This document shows, in pieces, positions 9,012-18,826 of a stretch of 64,000 bases of DNA (the stretch's first letter is position 1; every line of letters starts with the position of its first letter). The position numbers and the translations under genes are program-made. The DNA is taken from contig JAJDCD010000008.1 of the NCBI GenBank assembly GCA_029261035.1, positions 372,001-436,000 on the forward strand. The letters run 5' to 3'. This stretch comes from Candidatus Omnitrophota bacterium. GTDB taxonomy: Bacteria > Omnitrophota > Omnitrophia > Omnitrophales > JACROU01. The notes under the pieces were generated by a model. It made no database searches and was not told where the DNA came from. It saw only the letters and a program-made list of their open reading frames with translations.

Positions 9012-9602
9012 CTATACTTCCTGATTATTTTTTTTGTGTATGCAAACAGAGAAGTAGTGGCCAAGCACCACACCTAAAAACCCAACGCCGATTAAACCCT
9101 CTACAGCCACAAGACCTTTGCCACTTATTGTCAACGGTGCTATATCCCCAAATCCAACTGTTGTGATGGTCATAACACTTAAGTAGAGACTATCCAAGAA
9201 TATCGAATGAAGATGTTCAATATGTTGAGCCACGCCATAGCTTTGGCCCCACATTAACTTCATTCCAGTAAAAGATGGGGTGCTACTTTGCACTTGAAGG
9301 AGAGAAAACCAACTCGCAAAGATAGCAATCAAGGAAGCATACGCTTCTAAAATTCCTTTAAGCTGAAAATGTTGCTTGTGAAATAAAAGGTTACGCAGAA
9401 TAACAAATACACCGACACCAGGGACGGCGCCGCCCAAGATTGCAAGACACAGCAACGTAAAGGGTTCAGGCCCTGAGTGCATTTGCCCTTCCACTTCATG
9501 CAGACCTACCGTCAGGTAAACCAACATCCCTATATAGGGCACTGCACATAGCAGTAAAGAGCTTCTTAATATTCCACTCATTTTTGGTAACGTTGATTTC
9601 AT
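9012..9602 (-). CDS. two-TM-pore potassium-channel-like membrane protein
   Basis: 196 aa with about four to five hydrophobic segments. The last two flank a pore loop containing TVGFGD, the K+-channel selectivity-filter signature, in the context SVMTITTVGFGDIAP. This fits the ion_trans_2 (KcsA-like) pore fold, with an extra N-terminal membrane region. No cytoplasmic RCK domain is present. It lies 3 bp upstream of the copper ATPase gene in the same operon, an unusual place for a channel; charge compensation during metal export is one guess. Confidence 0.75.
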   Translation of the reverse strand: MKSTLPKMSGILRSSLLLCAVPYIGMLVYLTVGLHEVEGQMHSGPEPFTLLCLAILGGAVPGVGVFVILRNLLFHKQHFQLKGILEAYASLIAIFASWFSLLQVQSSTPSFTGMKLMWGQSYGVAQHIEHLHSIFLDSLYLSVMTITTVGFGDIAPLTISGKGLVAVEGLIGVGFLGVVLGHYFSVCIHKKNNQEV

Positions 9603-9639
9603 TAAATCCTTTCAAACAAGCATTATTTTCGGAACTCAA

Positions 9640-10062
9640 TTACTCAATGCCAACGCCGTACTCATAAACCATTTGACCACCCAAATGACCCGTATAAGCA
9701 ACTAAACCGACTGTAGCCAAAAGAACAATGAGAAACACAGCTCTAAAGTACTTAGCAAATTCGTTTTTGAGAAACCATAGAACTGGTAATGACATCAACG
9801 AAACCCACATTGTTCTTTGAGCCATCAAACTGTGCTTTGTCAATAAGGGATGATTCAAGTGAAGCCGCTCTGCCTCCCAAATACCGGTACGAACAACTAG
9901 CGGAGTTAACAATGCCGCAAACACATAAAGATAAATTGCCGATTGATGCAACGCCTTCTTTCGAAAGACAAGACTAAGCACATCAAATACTAAAGCCGTA
10001 AAAAAAAGCGCTATGGGAAAATGAACCATCTTTGGATGAATCGGTATCAAAAAATCAAACAT
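9640..10062 (-). CDS. DUF2231 membrane protein
   Basis: 140 aa with four hydrophobic segments. The N-terminal IHPKMVHFPIALFF and C-terminal GHLGGQMVYEYGVG are the conserved ends of DUF2231, a family of four-helix inner-membrane proteins with conserved His residues often found beside metal-efflux genes. Function is not established; haem or metal handling is speculative. It lies within the copper operon between a His-rich micro-protein and the channel gene. Confidence 0.75.
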   Translation of the reverse strand: MFDFLIPIHPKMVHFPIALFFTALVFDVLSLVFRKKALHQSAIYLYVFAALLTPLVVRTGIWEAERLHLNHPLLTKHSLMAQRTMWVSLMSLPVLWFLKNEFAKYFRAVFLIVLLATVGLVAYTGHLGGQMVYEYGVGIE

Positions 10063-10080
10063 CAGGCGACCTCCTTTCTT

Positions 10081-10269
10081 TTAATGATCTGAGTCGCCAT
10101 GATCGTGATCACCATGGCCATCAACATCCGCGCTCACAGCGGCGACTTCCCCATGATCTGTTTTGCCTTTATGGGCTGAGTGATCATGACCAGCTGTAGA
10201 TAGAAAATAACCATAGAGAAATAGACCCACAGCCATCACGAACGCAATACCTAACGATTTAAAATTCAT
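10081..10269 (-). CDS. small His/Asp-rich membrane-anchored protein
   Basis: 62 aa. One N-terminal hydrophobic helix (about residues 5-25) is followed by a periplasmic tail dominated by His, Asp and Gly, including HDHSAH and GHGDHDHGDSDH. This composition is typical of low-affinity metal-buffering peptides. It lies 14 bp downstream of the TRASH/YHS-like protein gene, which has a very similar tail. I know no family name for it. Confidence 0.6.
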   Translation of the reverse strand: MNFKSLGIAFVMAVGLFLYGYFLSTAGHDHSAHKGKTDHGEVAAVSADVDGHGDHDHGDSDH

Positions 10270-10283
10270 TTGTGGCCTCCGAA

Positions 10284-10652
10284 TTAATGATGATCGTGGT
10301 CCCCATGATCCCCACTCTTCTCAGCGCTTTCTTTTTTCTCAGACATATGGCCCATATCGTGACCTTCGTGAGCCGATTTAGCTGAAGCTTCCGCTTCTAC
10401 GATCTTGATGTACTTCTCTGGGTTCTTCTCAAAGTCCTTCACACACATTTTGCAACATAAGTTGTATTCTTTTCCGTCATGTTGCACTTTGAAAGCGTCA
10501 CCCATAGATCCAATTGATTCTCCACTTACAGGACAAACTTTATTGCCCACATTAACAACGCCTGCATCTGGATTTGCAAAAGCATGCTGAGACAGTCCTA
10601 CACAAACAAAGCTCATCATAAGAATCGTCGATAGTATTATTCTTTTTTTCAT
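10284..10652 (-). CDS. secreted YHS/TRASH-like metal-binding protein with His-rich tail
   Basis: 122 aa. A signal peptide (about residues 1-26, ending HAFA) precedes a TRASH/YHS-like core: CPVSGESIGSMGDAF, YNLCCKMCVKDFEKNP and KYI. The C-terminal third is His/Asp/Glu-rich (HEGHDMGHM, GDHGDHDHH). YHS and TRASH domains bind metals through Cys, so periplasmic copper or silver capture is likely. It is co-transcribed with the CusCBA genes upstream and the copper ATPase downstream. Confidence 0.8.
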   Translation of the reverse strand: MKKRIILSTILMMSFVCVGLSQHAFANPDAGVVNVGNKVCPVSGESIGSMGDAFKVQHDGKEYNLCCKMCVKDFEKNPEKYIKIVEAEASAKSAHEGHDMGHMSEKKESAEKSGDHGDHDHH

Positions 10653-10690
10653 TTTAATTCTCCTTAAAGTTTATTTTGTTACACCATTAA

Positions 10691-11011
10691 CTAATGACAT
10701 TTACAAGGCTCCCCACTGCACTTGCAGTTCTCAGGGCATTCTTGCTCAAGAGCCACTTTAGCTTGCTCCGCAGCTTCAATACTCGCCTTTAGAGTGCCTG
10801 CTAGAGCACTCAGCCCAACAACCTCACCGCCTAACTCACCGGCTGACGACTGAATTCTCTCAATCAATGCTACTTTGGCGCACTGATCGCACTTTGGTAG
10901 ATCATTTAGCGTCGCTTCGAAACTTTCTGAAAGTCTCTCTACTTTCTTCAACGATCCACGAAGTTGTTCAAGCCCTAATCGCTTCCAAAGGTTTTCTCCG
11001 TCTTCATTCAT
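10691..11011 (-). CDS. small Cys-rich helical protein, probable metal binder
   Basis: 106 aa with a strong AAAGGAGG upstream. No signal peptide is visible, so it is probably cytoplasmic. The body is predicted helical, with a CDQC pair in the middle and a Cys-rich C-terminus (CPENCKCSGEPCKCH) resembling a short metallothionein-like tail. It lies 11 bp after cusA and before the TRASH protein gene. Cytoplasmic copper buffering or delivery to the ATPase is inferred from composition and position only. Confidence 0.6.
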   Translation of the reverse strand: MNEDGENLWKRLGLEQLRGSLKKVERLSESFEATLNDLPKCDQCAKVALIERIQSSAGELGGEVVGLSALAGTLKASIEAAEQAKVALEQECPENCKCSGEPCKCH

Positions 11012-11022
11012 AATTACCTCCT

Positions 11023-14000
11023 TTACGCCAAGCTACTTTGATCATCATGCGCTGCAAAACGCTCGTCTTTAATACCATGTTTGATCTTCCACTCCATCAC
11101 CGCACAATAAAGAACGGGCACCACAAAAACAGTGACAAGCACAACAGACATTCCTCCAAAAGAAGGGATGGCCATAGGAACCATCACATCAGAACCTCTA
11201 CCAGTAGAAGTCAGAACAGGAATGAGTGCAAGAATGGTCGTCGCCGTTGTCATTAAACATGGGCGAATTCTTCTTTCTGCTGCAACAAGCGTTGCTTCCC
11301 GAGCTTCTTGAATCGATGTAATTTCACGCTTGCTAAAAGTTTGATCAAGATACGTTCCTAAAATCACACCGTTGTCTGTAGCAATGCCAAAGAGTGCAAG
11401 AAAACCGACCCACACGGCAACACTAAGGTTGATAGGATGAATTTGAAAAAGATCACGCATGTAGGTACCAAACAGATAGAAATCAAAGAACCAAGGTTGC
11501 CCGTAAAGCCAAAGCATAAGGAAACCCCCAGCCCATGCGACGAGCACACCAGAGAAGACAAGAAGAGTTGTCATCACTGATTTAAATTGAAAGTAGAGAA
11601 CCAGAAATATCGCAAACAAGGCTAGAGGCAGCACAATTACCATTCTCTTAGAACTTCTTACCTGGTTCTCGTAACTTCCGGCAAATGTGTAGCTCACCCC
11701 GGCAGGCAAATCAAATTCGCCACTCTCAATTTTTGATTTAAGGTAGGCTTGAGACTCTTCTACAACGTCTACTTCTGCTTTTCCCGGCTTCATGTCAAAA
11801 AGAACATAACTCGTTAAAAAGGTATCCTCACTTTTGATCACTTGAGGACCACGCAAATAATCAATCGTTGCAAGCTGTTTGATGGGAATCTGCGCCCCAC
11901 TCGGAGATGCTACAAGAATATCTTCAAGGGACTCAATCGTATCTCTGAGTTCCCGCATGTACCGGACCCTGACAGGATAACGTTCTCGTCCTTCAACCGT
12001 TGTCGTAATTCTTTTGCCGCCAATCGCAATTTCAATCACATCTTGAACATCGCGAATGCGAATGCCATACCGTGCAATCGCTTCTCTATCAATATCAATC
12101 TCAAGATACGGTTTTCCGACAACGCGGTCCGCAAATACGGCGGCGGGTTCTACCGACGGAACTTCTTTTAAAAATTTTTCAATTTGAAGTCCAACCTTTT
12201 CGATCACCTCAAGCGTCGGGCCTTTAACCTTAACACCCATTGGTGCACGCATGCCACTTTGAAGCATGACAATACGAGCGGCAATTGGCTGTAGTTTTGG
12301 TGCCGATGTTGTTCCCAGAATCTCTGTCGCTTTCACAATCTCTTGCCAGATATCATCCGCACTCCGGATGTGATCTCGCCATTGCCGGTAGGGTCGGCCT
12401 CGTTTGGCTTCAATCAGATCGCCCATTTCAGTCCGTACAAATTCTTTTTTACGGCGGTCATATTTAAACCGTTTACGGTGTCCTTTTTCGTCAAGAATAT
12501 ACTCAGGTTTGTAATTAATCGTTGTTTCAATCATCGATATTGGTGCAGGATCGAGCGGACTCTCCACGCGACCTAGCTTCCCTACGACAGAATCAATTTC
12601 AGGAATTCCTCGAATCGACATATCCTGTTTCTGAAGCACATCAAGTGATTCCCCAATCGAAGCATGCGGCATGGTCGTAGGCATGAATAAAAATGACCCT
12701 TCATCAAGCGCAGGCATAAACTCTTTACCAAGACCGGGAAAGGTTTTTCCAACCCAGGAGACGGGAGGATTACTCCTTATAAAATTCGGAATGAGTCCAA
12801 AAACCTTGTCAAAGCCCAACCATATCGTGACACCCAAAACAATAACAACGAGCGGTGTGATTAAAAACTTTCTTTTGTTCCGAAGGCACCATCTGAGCAT
12901 TGGCGTGTAATAGCTCTGAAAGAGATGAAAGAACCAAAGAAGACCACCGATCAGTAAAGCGACAAATGAAAAGTTCAGAATCATTCCTTTGTCTGGACCT
13001 AAAGGCAACCACTGTCGAGTCAGCGCCAAAGACACCGCAAGAACCGCTAACCAATTGAGCACCGTAGGAACTTTAGGCTTCCACTTTTCAGGTAAACGGT
13101 GTTCAAATGCACGAAGTGATCCAAAAACTATGATGACAAAGCCAACCCAAGCAGAAAACTTGAGCAGTAAAAAGAGACCTAAAGCAATGACGACAAAACC
13201 CATAAGCTGCTTCATTTTCACATTCGTTTTTCGCTTCTTAAACAACCAGTGAGCAGCAGGTGGAATAATCGTAAGCGCAACGATCACCGAGGCAATCAAT
13301 GCAAAGCTCTTCGTGAAAGCTAGGGGTCTAAACAGCTTTCCTTCTGCGGCTTGCATCGTAAAGACAGGAAGAAAACTAATCACAGTAGTAGCGACTGCCG
13401 TAATCACAGCGCTCCCGACTTCGGTGGACGCACGAAAGATAACCTCCATCCGGTCTTCCTCAGGCTTCGCTTTTTCTAGATGCTTGAGAATGTTTTCTGT
13501 GATTACAATACCCATATCAACCATCGTGCCAATCGCAATTGCAATTCCCGATAGCGCAACAATGTTGGCATCTATACCGAAAAGCTTCATACCAATAAAG
13601 CACATCAAAACAGCGAGGGGCAGAAGCCCTGAAATTAAAAGCGAACTCGCAAGATGCATCACTGAAACAATCACCACAATAATCGTCACAAGGATTTCTT
13701 GTTCTAAAGCATCATTAAGCGTTCCTAAGGTTTCATGGATAAGACCGCTCCTGTCATAAAAAGGAACGACTGTAACTTGACTGAGAGTCCCATCTTCAAG
13801 CGTTTTCTTGGGAAGGCCGTCTTTAATTTCTTCGATTTTGGCTTTTACGTTCTTAATGGTTTCCAGTGGATTCTCACCATATCTGACGACAGCAACACCC
13901 CCGACCACTTCGCTTCCTTCTTTGTCGAGCGCTCCTCGACGAAGCGCCGGCCCCAAACTGACATTTGCCACGTCTTTGATAAAAATAGGCGTGTTGTTGT

Positions 14001-14838
14001 AGGTTTTAATCACGCTCATTTCGAGATCTTCTAATTTCTCAATAAATCCAAGACCGCGGATCATATACTCAACACGATTGACTTCTATCGTTCGTGCGCC
14101 AACATCAATGTTAGCCATCTTCACCGCATGAAAGACTTCTTGAAGTGAAACCCCATAAGCACGCATGGAATCCGGGTCAACATCGACTTGATACTCTTGA
14201 ACAAATCCACCAATCGAAGCAACTTCACTCACACCTTTTGCTGAAAGAAGGGCATAACGGACATACCAATCCTGAATGGTTCTGAGTTCATGAGGGTCCC
14301 AACCCCCTGTCGGATTACCCTTTTTGTCCCGGCCTTCAAGCGTATACCAGAATATCTGTCCAAGAGCGGTCGCATCAGGGCCTAAGGCTGGTGAGACTCC
14401 TTCAGGGAGAGTTCCGGACGGAAGACTACTTAATTTTTCTAAAACGCGAGACCTTGACCAATAAAAATCAACCCCCTCTTCAAAAATAATATAGATGGAT
14501 GAAAACCCAAAAAAACTATAACTACGAACCGTTCTTACACCGGGAACACCCAAAAGCGAAACTGTTAACGGATAAGAAATTTGATCTTCAACATCCTGGG
14601 GCGACCGCCCCATCCACTCGGTAAAGACAATCTGCTGGTTCTCACCAATGTCAGGAATAGCATCAGTCGGTACGGGATCACGCGGAAGCCCTCCCATGTT
14701 CCAATCAAAAGGCGCAACCAAAGCACCCCAAGTAATCATAAAAACAACAAAAAGAGCTACAACCAATTTGTTTTGTAAACAAAACCGAATGGTTGCAGCA
14801 ATAGGACCTCGGGATTCTTTATCTGACTTAGTGGACAT
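11023..14838 (-). CDS. cusA: CusA/CzcA-type heavy-metal RND efflux permease (long form)
   Basis: 1271 aa from ATG 14838, which has GGAGG 8 nt upstream; a GTG at 14853 would put that site inside the gene. N-terminal TM1, two large periplasmic loops and a 12-TM RND core are recognisable (VTEWMGRSPQDVEDQISYPL, VDMGIVITEN in TM4, ATDNGVILGTYLDQ). It is about 230 residues longer than typical CusA. The extra part is a hydrophobic insert near residues 520-660 plus a charged stretch (KGHRKRFKYDRRKKEF). It pumps Cu+/Ag+ or divalent metal from periplasm and cytoplasm. It overlaps the adaptor gene by 11 bp. Confidence 0.93.
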   Translation of the reverse strand: MSTKSDKESRGPIAATIRFCLQNKLVVALFVVFMITWGALVAPFDWNMGGLPRDPVPTDAIPDIGENQQIVFTEWMGRSPQDVEDQISYPLTVSLLGVPGVRTVRSYSFFGFSSIYIIFEEGVDFYWSRSRVLEKLSSLPSGTLPEGVSPALGPDATALGQIFWYTLEGRDKKGNPTGGWDPHELRTIQDWYVRYALLSAKGVSEVASIGGFVQEYQVDVDPDSMRAYGVSLQEVFHAVKMANIDVGARTIEVNRVEYMIRGLGFIEKLEDLEMSVIKTYNNTPIFIKDVANVSLGPALRRGALDKEGSEVVGGVAVVRYGENPLETIKNVKAKIEEIKDGLPKKTLEDGTLSQVTVVPFYDRSGLIHETLGTLNDALEQEILVTIIVVIVSVMHLASSLLISGLLPLAVLMCFIGMKLFGIDANIVALSGIAIAIGTMVDMGIVITENILKHLEKAKPEEDRMEVIFRASTEVGSAVITAVATTVISFLPVFTMQAAEGKLFRPLAFTKSFALIASVIVALTIIPPAAHWLFKKRKTNVKMKQLMGFVVIALGLFLLLKFSAWVGFVIIVFGSLRAFEHRLPEKWKPKVPTVLNWLAVLAVSLALTRQWLPLGPDKGMILNFSFVALLIGGLLWFFHLFQSYYTPMLRWCLRNKRKFLITPLVVIVLGVTIWLGFDKVFGLIPNFIRSNPPVSWVGKTFPGLGKEFMPALDEGSFLFMPTTMPHASIGESLDVLQKQDMSIRGIPEIDSVVGKLGRVESPLDPAPISMIETTINYKPEYILDEKGHRKRFKYDRRKKEFVRTEMGDLIEAKRGRPYRQWRDHIRSADDIWQEIVKATEILGTTSAPKLQPIAARIVMLQSGMRAPMGVKVKGPTLEVIEKVGLQIEKFLKEVPSVEPAAVFADRVVGKPYLEIDIDREAIARYGIRIRDVQDVIEIAIGGKRITTTVEGRERYPVRVRYMRELRDTIESLEDILVASPSGAQIPIKQLATIDYLRGPQVIKSEDTFLTSYVLFDMKPGKAEVDVVEESQAYLKSKIESGEFDLPAGVSYTFAGSYENQVRSSKRMVIVLPLALFAIFLVLYFQFKSVMTTLLVFSGVLVAWAGGFLMLWLYGQPWFFDFYLFGTYMRDLFQIHPINLSVAVWVGFLALFGIATDNGVILGTYLDQTFSKREITSIQEAREATLVAAERRIRPCLMTTATTILALIPVLTSTGRGSDVMVPMAIPSFGGMSVVLVTVFVVPVLYCAVMEWKIKHGIKDERFAAHDDQSSLA

Positions 14839-16963
14839 GTTCAGCGCCTCCACTTATTTCTTCTTTCATACTGGCATCACTCGTCATGCCATCTTGTGAC
14901 AAAAATTTATCCTGGATGGTTCCACAATCCTGCATACGTTTTCCAAAGAAAGGATTCATAATACCTTCCACAGATTGAAGCCATACTGCCCCTTTACCAT
15001 CCAATGCCATTGGGCAGAATGCTTTGTAATATTCTCCTGCACCCGCATGCCCATATGTCTTTTCTAAAAGAATAAATTCATTGCTTAAATCCTCTAAAAC
15101 ACCTTTTCTGAAATCCTCAATCGTTTTCGAGTCAAGGCCCAGAACAGTGCTGTTCTCAATTCTCCCGGCAAGATCCATCCAAGTCCCGTGCAGCTTATCT
15201 TTAAGCAAATCCATGTTCACACTGCCCAACGCTTGCTTAATCAGCAGAATGGATGCTTTAGCTTTCTCAAAATCATCTGTTGCAAGCGCATCTTGAAGTG
15301 CGAAGTGAGCGTCATAAAGAGGACTCAATTGCGCAAGAAATTCCTTCGGTGTCATCACATGTGTCATGGGAACTTCTTTTTCCTTACTTTTCTTTGAGTC
15401 GCCCCCACCCATTTTTGACATATCATGTCCACCGCCACCGACTCCACCGTCGGGGTTCATCATGCTCGGCTTCGCTTGTATTTGAAGAGCACTGTCAATT
15501 TTGAAATTACCATTCACGACAACTCGCTCGCCCACTGCCAAACCTGATTTCACAAGATAATGATCTCCAGCTCGTGGCCCCAAGACAATTTCTCGCCCTT
15601 CAAAAGTCGGTTTGGACGCATTCGGTTTGTGAACGTATACGACAGCCCGCTTTCCAGTTTTAAGAACTGCTGATGTTGGTACAACAAGAGGGGCTTCACT
15701 TTCATCTATGGTGACATATCCCATTTTTTCCGCGGTCACAAGTGGCATGCCACAAATTGGACAAGGGCCTGGCTCGTCACGAACAATTTCAGGATGCATC
15801 GGTCCAATCCATTTTCCTGCCAAATCTGGAGCCATCACACGTCCCATTCCAGCAACTTGAGCTCGAACAATTCCACGGACAAACATACCGGGTTTAAGCC
15901 GACCGTCTTTATTCTTAACATTAACACGCACTTTTACAGTACGCGTTGTTTGATCAAGAATAGGATCAATGAATGAAATTCTTCCGTGAAACTTTTCTCC
16001 GGCGTAAGCCTCTGCTTCAAACTCCACGTCTTGCCCGTACCTGAGCCATTCCAAATCTTTTTCGTATGCATCTAGTTTGATCCAAACTTCACTTAAATCG
16101 ACAATAGAGTAAATTTTGGTTCCTGTTTGAACATAAGTACCTTCTTGAACTTCGCGACTAACGACAATTCCAGTCGCCGAGGCATAAATCGTCATGTGAT
16201 CCTTGGCAACCTTTGTCTCTTCAAGTTCTTTAATCTGTTCATCCGTAACTCCGAGAAGTTTTAACTTCTCCCTTGCATTAATGATCGTATCCTCAGAAGT
16301 TGATTTAATAATATCAAGGTGGCTTTCCTTGACATTTTTGGCCCCTTGAATGGACTGCAAGTATTCTTCTTGTGCCGCTAAAAGTTCAGGGCTGTAGAGA
16401 TACGCTAAATGGTCGCCCTTATTCACAGGCACACCTGTTTGATCAATATAGAGCCTGTCTATTCGTCCACCTGTCCACGCCGTGATATAAGCAATTTTTG
16501 TCTCGTCATATTCAACTTTTCCTACCATTCGGATATCCGTTGAAACCAACTTCCTCTCAACTTCAGCTGTTTCAATCTCTGCTAACTTCGCAGCTTCAGG
16601 CGAAATCACTAAACGCCTTGCGGACGGCATACCTTCACCGGCATCAGTCTTTAGCGGAATCAAATCCATGCCACAAATAGGACACTGACCTGGCGTTGGT
16701 AATTGAATTTGTGGATGCATTGCACAAGACCATACGGATGACTCCTCACCTGCTCCATGAAGATGCTCGGATGATCCATTCGAGGCAACTCTTGGTCCAC
16801 GGATCATACTTGAAATCGTCCATCCCACCGCAAGAGCCACCACGATCAGAATAATAACCGCACGCCGATGGTTCTTAGAGCCAACCAATTCCTTGACCTG
16901 ACCCTTGGTCTGCTTAAATCCTTTCGATAAAGTTTCCATTTTGTTTTCTCGTTTATTATCCAT
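14828..16963 (-). CDS. cusB: CusB-type RND periplasmic adaptor with two heavy-metal-binding domains and DUF3347
   Basis: 711 aa from ATG 16963, selected by GAGGAG about 7 nt upstream. After an N-terminal membrane anchor come a heavy-metal-binding motif (CAMHPQ...CPICGMDLIPL), hairpin and barrel-sandwich regions, a second such motif inserted in the barrel (MHPEIV...CPICGMPLV), and a C-terminal DUF3347-like domain from about residue 560 with Cys (AFCPMAL, MQDCG). The adaptor links the inner-membrane permease to the TolC-type channel and hands metal to CusA. Its start overlaps the cusC stop in ATGGATAA. Confidence 0.92.
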   Translation of the reverse strand: MDNKRENKMETLSKGFKQTKGQVKELVGSKNHRRAVIILIVVALAVGWTISSMIRGPRVASNGSSEHLHGAGEESSVWSCAMHPQIQLPTPGQCPICGMDLIPLKTDAGEGMPSARRLVISPEAAKLAEIETAEVERKLVSTDIRMVGKVEYDETKIAYITAWTGGRIDRLYIDQTGVPVNKGDHLAYLYSPELLAAQEEYLQSIQGAKNVKESHLDIIKSTSEDTIINAREKLKLLGVTDEQIKELEETKVAKDHMTIYASATGIVVSREVQEGTYVQTGTKIYSIVDLSEVWIKLDAYEKDLEWLRYGQDVEFEAEAYAGEKFHGRISFIDPILDQTTRTVKVRVNVKNKDGRLKPGMFVRGIVRAQVAGMGRVMAPDLAGKWIGPMHPEIVRDEPGPCPICGMPLVTAEKMGYVTIDESEAPLVVPTSAVLKTGKRAVVYVHKPNASKPTFEGREIVLGPRAGDHYLVKSGLAVGERVVVNGNFKIDSALQIQAKPSMMNPDGGVGGGGHDMSKMGGGDSKKSKEKEVPMTHVMTPKEFLAQLSPLYDAHFALQDALATDDFEKAKASILLIKQALGSVNMDLLKDKLHGTWMDLAGRIENSTVLGLDSKTIEDFRKGVLEDLSNEFILLEKTYGHAGAGEYYKAFCPMALDGKGAVWLQSVEGIMNPFFGKRMQDCGTIQDKFLSQDGMTSDASMKEEISGGAEHVH

Positions 16964-18320
16964 CGTTTTCTCCTCGCAGTGATTCACCGACCATCATTTC
17001 AAGCTCTGCTAAGCGTTGTTCGTAGTCACGAATAGCCTTGTAATAGGACAGTTGAAAATTAAGCAGCGTCCTTTCACTATCAATTAGATTTAAGAAATCA
17101 ACTTTTCCACCTGAGTAAGCTTTTTCAGAAGCTTTCAAGGATTGTTCGGCTTTTGGAACAAGGGCATCGCGGTAAAGTTTAATCTGCCTCTCTGCATCTT
17201 GAATCTTGAAATAAATCATTTTTATCTTGGCAGATAAATCGTTCTCAAGTTGGTCATGCTGAGCCACGGCTGATTCTCTTAAAGCCTTGGCCTCATCAAC
17301 TTGACTCTTTTGCTTGCCATACCAAAGCGGAACATTCACTTTAAACATTAAGGCGCTGGCATCTTGCCCATTATCGCTAACATTAAGCGGCCCTTTATCC
17401 ACATTGATATAATCAAAGGCAACGGTGGTGTCTGGAAGATAGTCAAGACGAGCTAGCCACACTTTCTTTTTGGTTTCTTCAATACGTTGAGTCGCCTTTT
17501 CTAGATCTGGATTATTTTCGTAAAACTTTTCAAAAACAGATTCTTCTACCAGAGCTTTCACTTCATGATCAATTTCCTCAGGCCAGCCAATCGACATGTT
17601 GACATCACGATTTAAAACAGCGTTCAAACGAGCCATGATGGGTCTTCGATAATCATTGAGCGTTAAAAGATCATTCTCAAGTTTTCCAAGTTCAACCTGC
17701 GCCTTTAAAAGGTCTTGGTTACTCGCCATGCTCGATTTAAACTTTGATTGGGCAACGCCTTCAAAATGCTCCAATAGCTCCATATTCTTTTCTGTCACAA
17801 GGATGTTTTTATATAAAAACCAAAATTCAAAATAGGCGTCTTTTAACTCATAAAAATACTGAAGCTTCGCTTTTTGATAGCTCGCATACTTTTGTCTAGA
17901 AACAGCGGTGGAAGCCTTGCCTTGTGTATACAATTTCCCCGGGAAAGGAACTTTCTGACTAATCGAGAACATTTCTTTCTGAGGCCCAACGCGAGTTTCA
18001 ACCTCATCAATAAAGAATTTAAATGAAAACTGTGGATCATCCCAGCTTGTGGACTGCTTAATATCGTGAACAGACGCTTTCCAATGATAAAAAGCACCTC
18101 TTAACGCTGCGTTCTGAAGGGCTCCATAGCGAAGAGCCTCGTTTAAGCTGATAGCCTCGCTAAGCTCATCAGTAATCGTTTCTTTGTAGGCCCTGTGCGT
18201 CGCCTTGAGCTCTTTTTTTTCTTCTCTAGAAACACCGGCTGTTACTGGTGAACTTGAAAAGAGTATCATCGCCATGCTAAGCAACCCTAAAATTGTTCCT
18301 GCTTGATATTTGTTTGTCAC
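16956..18320 (-). CDS. cusC: TolC/CusC-type outer-membrane efflux channel
   Basis: 454 aa from GTG 18320, because GGAGGAG lies directly upstream; the longer TTG reading would translate the Shine-Dalgarno. A signal peptide (to about residue 28, SPVTAG) precedes two OEP repeats of long alpha-helical hairpins and short beta segments, with the typical LNAVLNRD and SGGKVDFLNLIDSERTLL stretches. It forms the outer-membrane duct of the CusCBA pump. It is first in the run cusC-cusB-cusA and follows the small Cys protein gene by about 80 bp. Confidence 0.9.
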   Translation of the reverse strand: MTNKYQAGTILGLLSMAMILFSSSPVTAGVSREEKKELKATHRAYKETITDELSEAISLNEALRYGALQNAALRGAFYHWKASVHDIKQSTSWDDPQFSFKFFIDEVETRVGPQKEMFSISQKVPFPGKLYTQGKASTAVSRQKYASYQKAKLQYFYELKDAYFEFWFLYKNILVTEKNMELLEHFEGVAQSKFKSSMASNQDLLKAQVELGKLENDLLTLNDYRRPIMARLNAVLNRDVNMSIGWPEEIDHEVKALVEESVFEKFYENNPDLEKATQRIEETKKKVWLARLDYLPDTTVAFDYINVDKGPLNVSDNGQDASALMFKVNVPLWYGKQKSQVDEAKALRESAVAQHDQLENDLSAKIKMIYFKIQDAERQIKLYRDALVPKAEQSLKASEKAYSGGKVDFLNLIDSERTLLNFQLSYYKAIRDYEQRLAELEMMVGESLRGENDG

Positions 18321-18400
18321 ATTCTCCTCCAATAAAATTAATGCAAATCCAAATAGACCCGTTTTGTGTGGGACTATTCATTTCATTTAAGTTTAATTTT

Positions 18401-18826
18401 CTAGATTAAAAAGGACTGAACGGCGAGATAAATCGGTGTACCGTAAATGGACACACTCTGGGCGTGAACGTCTTGAAAACTCGAACTTACTACTGAAGAT
18501 TTGGTAATTGAAACAACTCCGGTAGCGCCTGATGTAAAAACATCAAGACCTAAATCTGAGAGTTTATTTTGGGAAGGACCCGTCAGCATAACACTGGGTG
18601 GGATAGGTGCTTTACTTTCTAATTCGCACCCGGTACAACAAACATCATCTGCTTTTTTACTTTGGGATTCTTCCGAGCCATGGCAATCCATACCTTCAGA
18701 AGTATTGGTAGCTTTATGAACTGTGGTTTCTATCTGGCTTGCAAACGCACACCCACAGTCAAGGGCACCTACCGCTACCCAAGCGAACATAAAGATTAGA
18801 ATTGAGCTAAGAATTTTATTTTTCAT
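18401..18826 (-). CDS. small secreted Cys-rich protein of a metal-efflux operon
   Basis: 141 aa. A signal peptide (LDCGCAFA end, about residues 1-30) precedes a Cys-containing segment (DCHG, then VCCTGC) and a Ser/Thr-rich tail ending YLAVQSFLI. It starts inside the CsoR stop codon (ATGA overlap), so it belongs to the csoR-cusCBA operon. Two analogues stand in the same relative position ahead of other efflux genes (29749-30033 and 36184-36495). The location is like that of CzcI-type periplasmic proteins, but no homology is proved. Confidence 0.6.
   Translation of the reverse strand: MKNKILSSILIFMFAWVAVGALDCGCAFASQIETTVHKATNTSEGMDCHGSEESQSKKADDVCCTGCELESKAPIPPSVMLTGPSQNKLSDLGLDVFTSGATGVVSITKSSVVSSSFQDVHAQSVSIYGTPIYLAVQSFLI

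Noticed and set aside
13313-13759. 148-aa plus-strand ORF opposite cusA
   Set aside because: It lies entirely within the RND permease gene and has a Ser/Ile/Thr-rich composition typical of antisense reading of membrane helices.
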